Assembly (NCBI GenBank): GCA_046758465.1
Contig: JBHIAG010000092.1
Span: forward strand, 1-8,214
Length of the DNA stretch: 8,214 nucleotides
Origin: JBHIAG01 sp046758465
GTDB taxonomy: Bacteria > Acidobacteriota > Terriglobia > Acidiferrales > 2-02-FULL-67-57
Reading direction: 5' to 3'
Shown here: piece by piece, positions 1 through 6,374 of the stretch
Numbering within the stretch: the first letter of the stretch is position 1
Layout of the letters: each line of letters starts with the position of its first letter
Made by a program: the position numbers and the translations under genes
Notes under the pieces: generated by a model
Databases searched by the model: none
The model's input: the letters and a program-made list of their open reading frames with translations, nothing else
What the model was told of the DNA's origin: nothing

Positions 1-200
1 AGGATGCGACCGCGCGGCGCCAGAATTAGCAAGGCACGGATGCGGTTGCGCTCGGCCAGCCGAGCATAGATATCGGAGCGAACCACCTGCAGACGCCAGA
101 ACCCCACCAGCAGCAGGAGGGACACGCCAATGATAGCCCAGCGCAACCACGCCAGACGCTCCGGGGTAAGTTTCCGTTCGTGGCTGAAGTCCCAGTCCAT
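1..200 (-). CDS. mrdA: Penicillin-binding protein 2 (elongasome transpeptidase), N-terminal part only
   Basis: This is the first 66 codons of a class B penicillin-binding protein, cut by the left window edge. PBP2 cross-links peptidoglycan during rod elongation together with RodA and MreBCD. The visible part has a short charged cytoplasmic start (MDWDFSHERKL), a transmembrane helix at about residues 18-35, then the highly conserved stretch ERNRIRALLILAPRGRI (residues 50-66), which resembles the PBP2 signature that opens the periplasmic pedestal domain. The catalytic domain lies outside the window. The ATG at 198-200 is preceded by GGAG with a 6-base spacer, a good ribosome binding site. The gene starts 27 bases after the mreD stop, so it is very likely the next gene of the same operon. 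FtsI-type class B PBPs have a similar layout, but the mreBCD context and the RNRIR motif favour PBP2. Confidence 0.93.
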   Translation of the reverse strand, partial: MDWDFSHERKLTPERLAWLRWAIIGVSLLLLVGFWRLQVVRSDIYARLAERNRIRALLILAPRGRI

Positions 201-227
201 GCGCTACTCCGCGGGCTCGGCGGGGGT

Positions 228-737
228 TCAGGCCGTTTGGCGGAGTCGGTCCACCAAAGGAAAAACTAGCACAGCCAAAAGCGCATTGACAAGGGCGGCT
301 TCGAGCGTGGTCAAGCGGAGCCAAGCGACGGGCTGCGCCAGCAGCAGGGCCTCGACCCCGTCAACAATCAGTTGGTGCAGGAAGTAGAAACCAAAGACCA
401 GCAAGAGGCGGGCGGTAGGCTGCTCGGTTTCCAGGCGGATGCCGACCGAGGAGGCGATGAACCCGACGAGGGTCTTGGCTATGCCGTACTGGCCGATGGG
501 CTCGTGGGAGAGGGCGTCTTGCGCGACCCCCACCAGCAGGCCGAGCAGCAAGCCGGTGGAAGGATTGCGTCGGCTGAAGCTGAAGTAGATGACGACCAGC
601 AGGGGGAGGTCAAGGAGGTCGCGCGCGCGCGGCAAGTAGAGGGGGAGATAGACTTGCAGGAAGAAGGCCAGGACGCTGACGGCGATAAACACCCGCAGAG
701 AGAAGCGGTAGACCTCGGTGCGCGCTTCCGGGGCCAA
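228..737 (-). CDS. mreD: Rod shape-determining membrane protein MreD
   Basis: This is a 169-residue, strongly hydrophobic protein of the usual MreD length. MreD is an inner-membrane protein that links MreC, MreB and the PBP2-RodA synthase. About five or six membrane segments can be drawn, near residues 14-36, 41-55, 61-73, 86-100, 110-134 and 145-163. The central stretch GLLVGVAQDALSHEPIGQYG (residues 66-85) matches the conserved MreD pattern of a Gly-rich helix followed by an Asp and a Gly-containing loop. The chosen start is a TTG at 735-737, one base after the mreC stop. No ATG or GTG lies closely upstream in this frame, and the first internal GTG (codon 16) would cut into the first membrane helix. 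No strong ribosome binding site is visible, so translation is probably coupled to mreC. Identification rests on hydropathy, motif and position between mreC and mrdA. Confidence 0.93.
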   Translation of the reverse strand: MAPEARTEVYRFSLRVFIAVSVLAFFLQVYLPLYLPRARDLLDLPLLVVIYFSFSRRNPSTGLLLGLLVGVAQDALSHEPIGQYGIAKTLVGFIASSVGIRLETEQPTARLLLVFGFYFLHQLIVDGVEALLLAQPVAWLRLTTLEAALVNALLAVLVFPLVDRLRQTA

Positions 738-738
738 T

Positions 739-1593
739 TCAGTCCCGGTTGTTGCCGGCAGCCGTGAGAGCCAAGGGTTCCGGCGTGCCGGCCAGAATGA
801 AGACGTATTCGAGCTGGTTGAGCCGCACGGTCGGCTCGACGCGGATTTCCAACAAGTAATCGCCGGGCTCGACGGAGGTCACGGTGCCGATGGGAAAGCC
901 CTTGGGGAAGAGTTGGTCTTGGCCCGAGGTGAGGATCCGCGCCCCCACCACGACGTTCTCTTCGTTCGGGACATACTCGAGGCGGCACAGCGTGCGTCCG
1001 GTGCCCTTCACCACGCCCTGCACGCGGCTGTCCGCCAGCATGGCGCCCACACCACTGTCCGCATCGGTAACCAGGAGAACCTGCGCCGAGGCTGGGAAGA
1101 CCTGGATGATTTTGCCCACGATGCCGTCGGGGGTGAGGACGACCATATTGCGTTCCACACCGTCGTGCCGACCACGGTTGACATAGACGGTGTGGGAGGT
1201 GGCGACAGCGCTCGCGCCGATGACCTGCGCGGCGAGCAGCGGCACCTGGGGGTGAGCCTGCTTGAGGTTCAGCAGAGAGGCCAAGCGCTCGGCCTCGGCG
1301 GCACGCATTGCGAGCTCGTGCAGACGCCTCTGTGCCTCCTCGAGTTCCTCACGGAGCCGGCGGTTTTCCCGTTCGGCCCCATGCAGGGCGATGTAGCCCT
1401 GCCAGACGGCACCGGTGGTGTCGACGAGAAAATTGATCCCCTGCTCGATCGGGGTGATGAGGGTCACGGCCCAGAGGCGGATCAGGCGCATCTCGTTTTC
1501 GGTCTTGATCTGGTAGGCGAGCAGCAGAAGTTGTCCGAAGAGAACCAGGACGAGCAGGGCGAGGTGGCGGTGGCGTTCGAGAAAGGCACGCAT
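739..1593 (-). CDS. mreC: Rod shape-determining protein MreC
   Basis: This is a 284-residue bitopic inner-membrane protein whose periplasmic part organises the elongation synthase and activates PBP2. In order: a short basic N-terminus, a transmembrane helix at about residues 10-27, a charged helical coiled coil at about 72-110 (rich in Glu, Arg and Leu), then the paired beta-domains. Two family signatures are visible: the stretch from NVVVGARILTSG (213-224) into LFPKGFPIGTV (228-238), and VEPTVRLNQLEYVFIL (252-267) close to the C-terminus. Length and layout are normal for MreC. The ATG at 1591-1593 lies 19 bases after the mreB stop and has no obvious purine-rich ribosome binding site, so coupling to mreB is likely. 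The C-terminal tail after residue 268 is short and lacks the long extensions seen in some species. Confidence 0.97.
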   Translation of the reverse strand: MRAFLERHRHLALLVLVLFGQLLLLAYQIKTENEMRLIRLWAVTLITPIEQGINFLVDTTGAVWQGYIALHGAERENRRLREELEEAQRRLHELAMRAAEAERLASLLNLKQAHPQVPLLAAQVIGASAVATSHTVYVNRGRHDGVERNMVVLTPDGIVGKIIQVFPASAQVLLVTDADSGVGAMLADSRVQGVVKGTGRTLCRLEYVPNEENVVVGARILTSGQDQLFPKGFPIGTVTSVEPGDYLLEIRVEPTVRLNQLEYVFILAGTPEPLALTAAGNNRD

Positions 1594-1612
1594 CGCAGGC
1601 TGAGTGGTGCGC

Positions 1613-2638
1613 CTACTCGATTGAGATTTGGCGGAGCAGCTTGAAGTCGCTCAACATCTTGCCCGTCCCGAAGGCAACGCAGGCGAGCGGGTCGTCGGCG
1701 ATGGCGACCGGCAAGCCGGTCTCCTCACAGATGCGTTTGTCGAAGTTCTTGAGCAGGGCCCCGCCGCCCGTCAACACGATGCCGCGGTCACTGATGTCGG
1801 CGGAGAGTTCGGGGGGGGTGCGTTCCAGAGCGACGCGGAGGGCATTGATGACGGTGGCGACACACTCGGAGAGCGCTTCGCGTATCTCAGCATCGGTGAT
1901 GGTGAGGGTTTTGGGCACCCCCTCGATCAAGTTGCGGCCTTTGATCTCCATGGTCTGCGGTTTTTCGAGCGGGTAGGCAGAGCCGATTTCAATCTTAATC
2001 TGCTCTGCGGTCCGCTCGCCGATGAGCAGGTTATATTTGCGTTTCAGGTAGTGCATGATGGCTTCATCCATTTCGTTGCCGGCCACGCGCACGGAGCGGG
2101 AGAAGACGATGCCACTCAGGGAGATGATGGCGATTTCGGAGGTACCGCCACCGATATCCACAACCATATTGCCGTAGGCTTCGGTGATGGGCAGGCCGGC
2201 GCCGATGGCGGCGGCCATGGCCTGCTCAACCAGGTAGACCTCACTGGCTTTGGCGCGGTAGGCCGAGTCCTGCACGGCGCGTTTTTCCACCGGTGTAATC
2301 TCGCTCGGGACGCCGATGACGATGCGGGGATGGACGAGGAGCTTGCGGTTGTGCGCTTTCTGGATGAAGTAGTTCAGCATGCGTTCGGTGACCTTGAAGT
2401 CGGCGATGACGCCATCTTTCATGGGCTTGATGGCGACGATGTTGCCTGGGGTGCGGCCGAGCATCTCCTTGGCCTCCTTGCCGACCGCACAGATGTCGCC
2501 ATTGTTTTTGTTGATGGCGACGATAGAGGGTTCGTTGACGACGATGCCACGGCCGCGCGCATAGACGAGGGTGTTGGCAGTGCCGAGGTCAATGGCCAGG
2601 TCGGAGGAAATGACGCTGAACAGAGAGCGGAAATTCAT
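1613..2638 (-). CDS. mreB: Rod shape-determining actin homologue MreB
   Basis: This is a 341-residue bacterial actin that polymerises on the inner membrane and positions the cell-wall elongation machinery. All the main actin-fold motifs are present: phosphate loop 1 with DLGTANTL (17-24), EPSIVA (36-41), phosphate loop 2 with VDIGGGTSEIA (160-170), and the adenosine-binding GGGALL (291-296). The first residues, MNFRSLFSVIS, can form the short amphipathic helix used for membrane attachment in many MreB proteins. The length is typical (usually about 330-350). The start is the ATG at 2636-2638, with a GGTGGA element five bases upstream as a fair ribosome binding site. It lies 33 bases after the FecR-domain gene. 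MreB paralogues such as Mbl share these motifs, but mreC follows directly, so this is the operon copy. Confidence 0.99.
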   Translation of the reverse strand: MNFRSLFSVISSDLAIDLGTANTLVYARGRGIVVNEPSIVAINKNNGDICAVGKEAKEMLGRTPGNIVAIKPMKDGVIADFKVTERMLNYFIQKAHNRKLLVHPRIVIGVPSEITPVEKRAVQDSAYRAKASEVYLVEQAMAAAIGAGLPITEAYGNMVVDIGGGTSEIAIISLSGIVFSRSVRVAGNEMDEAIMHYLKRKYNLLIGERTAEQIKIEIGSAYPLEKPQTMEIKGRNLIEGVPKTLTITDAEIREALSECVATVINALRVALERTPPELSADISDRGIVLTGGGALLKNFDKRICEETGLPVAIADDPLACVAFGTGKMLSDFKLLRQISIE

Positions 2639-2671
2639 GGGTATCCACCGCTCCGGCGAAGCTGCTCCGCG

Positions 2672-3943
2672 CTACTGGACATAGACTTGCTTGCGGCGGG
2701 TGACGATCTCGCCCCGTTGATTCTGGGCCGTGATGGTGAGCATGTAAGCCCCGGCGCTGGGCAAGGGTTGGGTGAAGTGCTTGAAGTGGCCGTCCGGCTC
2801 GATGAGAGCTACCTGCTCGTTTTGGATAATGACGGTGGCGCCGGGCTCGGTGCGGCCGACGACTTCGATGACGCGGCCGTGCTGGATGAGGTTGTCAATG
2901 ACGAGCAGAAGTTCTTCTTCGGTGGGTTGTTCGACGAGACTGAACTTATTGGTTTCGCTTTCCGCGCTTTCCTGGTGTTGGCTGTCGATGGCGGTGACGT
3001 TCCACCAGTACTCGGCCGGAGGCAGGCGGCGCGCCACATAGGAGGTAGTGCGGAGCTCGCGCTCCCGCGCCAGCCGCGTGAGCAGGGGCGAGGTGTAGAT
3101 GCGGAGGCGGTAGGAGACCGCATCCGGCACCTTTGTCCATTCGAAGCGGATCGCCTCGCGCGCGGGGTTGCGGGTGATGATGGGCTGGAGGTTAGGCGGG
3201 CGCGAGAGGCTCGGCGGGCGAATGACCTGTTCGGTTTGCAAGCTGCCCCCGGCGACCGAGGCCCGCTCGTAGGGTCCCAGCTTTAGCTGCTGGCCACCCC
3301 GTTCGACCGCTGCCTGACCTTCCGAGATCGTAATCTGGCTGACTTCGGCGTCGGGGTTGTTCTTGACCGACGCCCGTGTGTTCTGCTGCATGCGTGCGAC
3401 TGTCTCCTCAAACGATACGGTCGAGCTCGACCCGGCCACCTCCCAGGTGCCGGTGGAGAGGTCGACCGCCCCGGAGGTCACGTGCACGGCCACTTGGGTG
3501 CTGCGGTTTTCCATGGCAACGTTGCGTTCGATGACGATGAGGGTTTCCGGCCTGACTACATAGGTGGTACCGTCGATGAACGTGATGCGGGCGACGCCGT
3601 TGCTGCCGGTTTGCACGATGTCGCCCTCTTCGAGCGGCATGCGGTAGTCGGCATCGACCCATTGCACGGCGTTGGCCTTGCGTACGCGAACCTCACCATC
3701 CAGATTAATGAAGCGTGCCTGTTCGGCGCGCTCAGTTTGTGTGCCGGCCGCGCCGCTCGCAGAGCCGCCGAAGAGCTTGCCGAGGCGGCCGAGGGCGCCC
3801 TTGAAGGCATCCGGGCGAAACACCGTGTAGATGCCCAGGCCGAGGGCAAGCAAAAGGAAGAGCAAGATGGCCACCGTGCGGTAACTGACGGTGGTCCAGT
3901 AAACTTCGAGGGAACGAGGCTTTTCTTTCTCTGGTGCAGCCAT
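2672..3943 (-). CDS. Membrane-anchored FecR-domain protein with Fn3-like and Ig-like C-terminal domains
   Basis: This 423-residue protein is the first gene of the mre operon. It has a short basic cytoplasmic tail (residues 1-21), one transmembrane helix (about 22-42) and a Gly/Ser/Ala-rich linker, so the bulk should be extracytoplasmic. Residues about 78-150 fit a FecR domain: GEVRVR (83-88), W95, LEEGDIVQTGSNGVARITF (104-122), DGTTY (124-128) and RPETLIVIE (131-139). Residues about 245-335 resemble a fibronectin type III-like domain (FEWTKVPDAVSYRLRIY, then YWWNVTAID). Residues about 350-423 resemble the Ig-like glucodextranase B-type fold (VVGRTEPGATVIIQNE, then PDGHF). FecR proteins are best known as anti-sigma partners in iron uptake, but no sigma factor gene is adjacent and the domain also occurs in other envelope proteins. 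A structural or signalling role in the elongasome is inference. The ATG has no clear ribosome binding site. Confidence 0.9.
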   Translation of the reverse strand: MAAPEKEKPRSLEVYWTTVSYRTVAILLFLLLALGLGIYTVFRPDAFKGALGRLGKLFGGSASGAAGTQTERAEQARFINLDGEVRVRKANAVQWVDADYRMPLEEGDIVQTGSNGVARITFIDGTTYVVRPETLIVIERNVAMENRSTQVAVHVTSGAVDLSTGTWEVAGSSSTVSFEETVARMQQNTRASVKNNPDAEVSQITISEGQAAVERGGQQLKLGPYERASVAGGSLQTEQVIRPPSLSRPPNLQPIITRNPAREAIRFEWTKVPDAVSYRLRIYTSPLLTRLARERELRTTSYVARRLPPAEYWWNVTAIDSQHQESAESETNKFSLVEQPTEEELLLVIDNLIQHGRVIEVVGRTEPGATVIIQNEQVALIEPDGHFKHFTQPLPSAGAYMLTITAQNQRGEIVTRRKQVYVQ

Positions 3944-3950
3944 GGGATCG

Positions 3951-3963
3951 GGCGCTGGGCGCC
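3951..3963 (-). other. Small GC hairpin in the leader of the FecR-domain gene
   Basis: A perfect 5-bp inverted repeat (GGCGC, 3-base loop, GCGCC) ends seven bases upstream of the FecR-domain start codon, where a ribosome binding site would normally sit. It lies inside the leader expected from the promoter candidate at 3980-4008. It may reduce translation initiation, but 5-bp GC stems are common by chance in DNA this GC-rich. Confidence 0.3.
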
Positions 3964-3979
3964 AATGAACTATATATCG

Positions 3980-4008
3980 AGGCTAGCACAGGCCGCAAGC
4001 GGATTCAA
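3980..4008 (-). promoter_or_regulatory. Candidate sigma70-type promoter of the fecR-like/mre operon
   Basis: Read on the minus strand: a -35 box TTGAAT (4003-4008), a 17-base spacer and a -10 box TAGCCT (3980-3985) preceded by TGC, an extended -10 feature. Transcription would start near 3973, giving a leader of about 30 bases before the ATG at 3943. A second AT-rich element, TATATA at 3971-3976, with TTGCGG 16 bases upstream, is an alternative. This is a visual match only; the -10 box is weak. Confidence 0.4.
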
Positions 4009-4028
4009 TAGCGTGTGGCGGATGGAGG

Positions 4029-4058
4029 TTGAGCAGGCGGCCACGGGTCGAGTAGAAT
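4029..4058 (+). promoter_or_regulatory. Candidate sigma70-type promoter of the PpiD-like gene
   Basis: A -35 box TTGAGC (4029-4034), an 18-base spacer and a -10 box TAGAAT (4053-4058, five of six consensus bases). Transcription would start near 4065, giving a leader of about 34 bases before the ATG at 4099. The upstream in-frame ATG at 4057 overlaps the -10 box and would lie outside this transcript. The -35 boxes of this and the leftward promoter are only 20 bases apart, so a regulator bound here could affect both. Confidence 0.5.
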
Positions 4059-4098
4059 GGCAGGTTGCGCGCTGCATCGCGGCCCGCAGCCGGTAGCC

Positions 4099-6027
4099 AT
4101 GCTGAAACTGTTTCGCCAGCGCAAGCGAGTGGTCAAAGTGCTGCTGGGAGGAATCGTGCTGGTCGTAGCTTCTTCCATGCTGCTCTATTTGGTGCCGGGT
4201 ATGGGCGGCGGCGGAGCCGGAACCGATCCTCTCGCCGTCGTGGCCACGGTGGGCGAGCGCATGGTGACGACGCAGGAGGTGCAGCGGCGCTTGGTGCAAC
4301 TGCAAGCTCTGCAGGGGCAAGCGAATCCCTTCTTCCGGCGGCTGCTGGCCGAGCAGGTGATCGATGACCTGATTTTTCTGCGGGCGGTGGAGCAGGAGGC
4401 GGAGCGCTGGGGGGTGCAGATGACGCGCGCCGAGGTATCGGCGGAGATCGGCAGGATGCCCATGTTTTTTCCCGAGGGGGAATTTGTGGGTCCGGCGGCC
4501 TACCAGCGCATTGTGCAGCAACAGTTGCGGATGACAGTAGAGGAGTTTGAGGACGGGGTGCGGGTGGCGGGGTTGACGAACAAGATCTATCAACTTCTGA
4601 CGGACGGCTTGCAGGTTACGGACACAGACATCGAGCAGGAGTTTCGCGCGCGCCACGAGACGGTAACCGTGGAATATGTGTTGTTCAAGCCTCGGACCCT
4701 GGAACGGGAGATTCCGGTGAGCGAAGAGGAATTGCGTGCCTTTTTCAATGACCGCCGCAGCCGCTACCCGCTGCCGGAGCGGCGCCGGGTGCGGTATGTG
4801 TTGGTGGAGTTCGACTGGGTCGAGCAGCGCGCACCGGTAACGCGCGCAGAACTCGAGGCGTACTACCAGCGCAACCTGGAAAGCTATCGCGTGCCCGAAC
4901 GGGTGCGCTTCCGCCACATTCTTTTCCGCTTTCCCGACGGTGCCACGGAGGAGCAGAAGGAGGAAGTGCGCGCCCAGGCCCGGCGGGTACGCGCAGAGCT
5001 CGCGCGGAAGAAGGATTTCGCGGCCCTCGCCAAAGAACATTCCGGCGACGTGGCCACGGCCGAGCAGGGCGGTGATGTCGGCTGGGTCGGGCGCGGGCAG
5101 GTGCTGCCGGCCTTAGAGACGGTGTTGTTCAGCTTGGAGAAAGGCGCGTTGAGTGAGCCGGTGGAAGTGGGTTACGGCATCCACATCGTGCGGGTCAGCG
5201 ACCGCCAGCAGGCGCGCTTGCAGTCATTCGAGGAAGTGCAGGCGGAGATTGAGGCGGTGGTGGCGCAGCAGAAGAATCAGCAAGAAGCGCTGAAGCTGGC
5301 GCAGCAAATTGCGCAGGAAGTCCGCGGCGGCAGCACACTCGCGGCGACTGCCGAAGCGCTGGCGCTGCGCGTGGTCGAGTCGCCGCTGTTCGGATTGAGC
5401 GAGTCGCTGCCGGAATTTTCCGGCACCACCAGCTTCCAAGAAGCTGCCTTCCGGCTCAAGGGGGAGGAAGTGAGCGAGCCGGTGTCGGTGCCGACGGGCT
5501 ACGCTGTGTTGCAGTTGCTCGAGAAATTGGAGGCAGGTCAGGCCGCGTTCGATGAGGTGCGCGACGACGTCGAGCGCGCCTTTCGCCAGGAGCGGGCGGC
5601 GGCGCTGGCGCGGCAGCGCACGGAGTCGCTGGCCGAAGGCGCACAACAGTCACGTGACCTGCGAGCTGCCGCACGCAGGCTGAGGGCGGAAGTGAAGTTG
5701 TCGGGGCCGTTCGCGCGTGCAGACAGCGTACCCGAGTTGGGCCCTGCGCGCGAGTTTGCCTCCGCAGTCTTCACTGTGCCGGTTGGCAGCGTGGCGGGAC
5801 CCATACAGGTGGGACTGAACTGGGCGGTATTGCGCGTGGCGGCGCGCAAGGAAGCCGACCCGAAAGCGCTTGAAAACGAGCGCGCACTCATCGCCGCGCA
5901 GCTCTTGCAGCAGAAACGTCAGATGACCTTCCGGCTTTTCCGCGAAAGCCTCATCCAGCGACTCACCGAAACCGGCGAGTTGCAGATCAACCAGCGTGCT
6001 CTCGACCGCATCCTCGGCAGCAGCTAG
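4099..6027 (+). CDS. ppiD: PpiD/SurA-type membrane-anchored peptidyl-prolyl cis-trans isomerase
   Basis: This 642-residue protein is anchored by one transmembrane helix (about residues 11-33) with the rest in the periplasm, the PpiD layout. It likely acts as a chaperone and prolyl isomerase for newly exported proteins. A SurA_N/PpiD-type helical chaperone region spans about 45-165. Two related linker units (about 187-228 and 229-268) each end in PER. A PpiC parvulin domain follows at about 269-367, with RHILF (272-276), HSGD (314-317), GGDVGW (324-329) and GIHIVRV (360-366). Both conserved histidines (H273, H362) are present, so it could be catalytically active, unlike the parvulin domain of E. 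coli PpiD, reported as inactive. Two shorter parvulin-edge-like stretches lie at about 450-475 and 556-582. The start at 4099 is chosen because the protein then begins MLKLFRQRKR just before the anchor, and because the upstream ATG at 4057 sits in a promoter -10 box. No strong ribosome binding site is seen. Confidence 0.92.
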   Translation: MLKLFRQRKRVVKVLLGGIVLVVASSMLLYLVPGMGGGGAGTDPLAVVATVGERMVTTQEVQRRLVQLQALQGQANPFFRRLLAEQVIDDLIFLRAVEQEAERWGVQMTRAEVSAEIGRMPMFFPEGEFVGPAAYQRIVQQQLRMTVEEFEDGVRVAGLTNKIYQLLTDGLQVTDTDIEQEFRARHETVTVEYVLFKPRTLEREIPVSEEELRAFFNDRRSRYPLPERRRVRYVLVEFDWVEQRAPVTRAELEAYYQRNLESYRVPERVRFRHILFRFPDGATEEQKEEVRAQARRVRAELARKKDFAALAKEHSGDVATAEQGGDVGWVGRGQVLPALETVLFSLEKGALSEPVEVGYGIHIVRVSDRQQARLQSFEEVQAEIEAVVAQQKNQQEALKLAQQIAQEVRGGSTLAATAEALALRVVESPLFGLSESLPEFSGTTSFQEAAFRLKGEEVSEPVSVPTGYAVLQLLEKLEAGQAAFDEVRDDVERAFRQERAAALARQRTESLAEGAQQSRDLRAAARRLRAEVKLSGPFARADSVPELGPAREFASAVFTVPVGSVAGPIQVGLNWAVLRVAARKEADPKALENERALIAAQLLQQKRQMTFRLFRESLIQRLTETGELQINQRALDRILGSS

Positions 6028-6100
6028 ACCCCCGCAAAACCCCGCAGCCAGCCATGCCTTCGGTGGCAGCAAGCCGGCAGCACCGAGGGAGCTTGGGGCC

Positions 6101-6180
6101 GGAGAGGGCCGGATGGAGCCGGATGGCGTCGGATAGTGCCGGATAGCGTTGGATAGCGTCGGATAGGGACGGCTGGGGGA
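6101..6180. repeat. Tandem array of eight degenerate 10-base units
   Basis: Eight consecutive units of exactly 10 bases with consensus GGATAGNGYC. Positions 1, 2, 6 and 8 of the unit are G in all eight copies; positions 3 and 4 are A and T in seven of eight; position 7 is the most variable. The central copies (6121-6170) are closest to each other and the two end copies are the most diverged. A further weak copy may sit at 6091-6100. The array lies 74 bases after the isomerase stop and about 220 bases before the kinase start. The 10-base period is close to one helical turn, so each unit presents the same face of the DNA. Because 10 is not a multiple of 3, all three minus-strand frames read the same 10-residue pattern, which argues against coding. 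Confidence 0.87.
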
Positions 6181-6254
6181 CAGCGGAGGGACGCCGCGGC
6201 AAGCCCAGCAGCGGCGGGCATTTCTGGGGTCCGCCTTTAGCACCGTCCCGGATC

Positions 6255-6291
6255 CTGGGTCACGAGTCACGTCTGCCCTTCGTGTACCCAG
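6255..6291. repeat. Imperfect inverted repeat upstream of the kinase promoter
   Basis: The left arm CTGGGTCACGA (6255-6265) pairs with the right arm 6280-6291 (TCGTGTACCCAG), giving 11 base pairs with one bulged T (6285) and a 14-base loop. No T-run follows, so it is a poor rho-independent terminator. It lies about 90-126 bases upstream of the predicted kinase transcription start. It could be an operator, a transcript-end structure of the isomerase gene, or chance. Confidence 0.4.
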
Positions 6292-6345
6292 ACGCGCATG
6301 CCTATGGATGCCTCTGTGCTTCCATACCCTGCCTGGCCGGTGGGC

Positions 6346-6374
6346 TTGCCATTTCCCCTTGCTGGCAGTAGCAT
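6346..6374 (+). promoter_or_regulatory. Candidate sigma70-type promoter of the kinase gene
   Basis: A -35 box TTGCCA (6346-6351, five of six consensus bases), a 17-base spacer and a -10 box TAGCAT (6369-6374, four of six). Transcription would start near 6381, leaving a leader of about 21 bases before the ATG at 6402. This fits a kinase gene transcribed separately from the isomerase gene. It is a visual match only. Confidence 0.42.

Noticed and set aside
718..1644. 308-codon plus-strand frame opposite mreC
   Set aside because: It is antisense to mreC, which has its coiled coil and both C-terminal signatures intact.
1628..3286. 552-codon open frame on the plus strand, antisense to mreB and the FecR-domain gene
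   Set aside because: It is fully covered by mreB and the 3' part of the FecR-domain gene, both with clear family motifs. Its translation is rich in Asp, Gly, Val and Ala with no recognisable domain, as expected for an antisense shadow in GC-rich DNA.
3970..5040. 356-codon open frame on the minus strand overlapping the divergent promoters and the PpiD-like gene
   Set aside because: It has a His/Leu/Arg-rich composition without domain structure and lies opposite a gene with clear SurA_N and PpiC motifs.
6051..6067. Hairpin just after the PpiD-like gene as a possible terminator
   Set aside because: The stem is four base pairs plus two after a bulge, and no T-run follows. It does not meet the form of a rho-independent terminator.
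6101..6180. CRISPR array interpretation of the tandem repeat
   Set aside because: The units are 10 bases long and directly adjacent, with no spacers and no cas genes nearby.
6192..6216. CGCCGC/GCGGCG inverted repeat
   Set aside because: Only six base pairs of pure GC with a 13-base loop in GC-rich DNA, so it is easily expected by chance.
5650..6270. 206-codon minus-strand frame with a repeated Tyr/Pro/Ser/Ile/Arg pattern
   Set aside because: The pattern comes from the 10-base DNA repeat, which gives the same 10-residue cycle in all three minus-strand frames. The remainder is antisense to the end of the PpiD-like gene.
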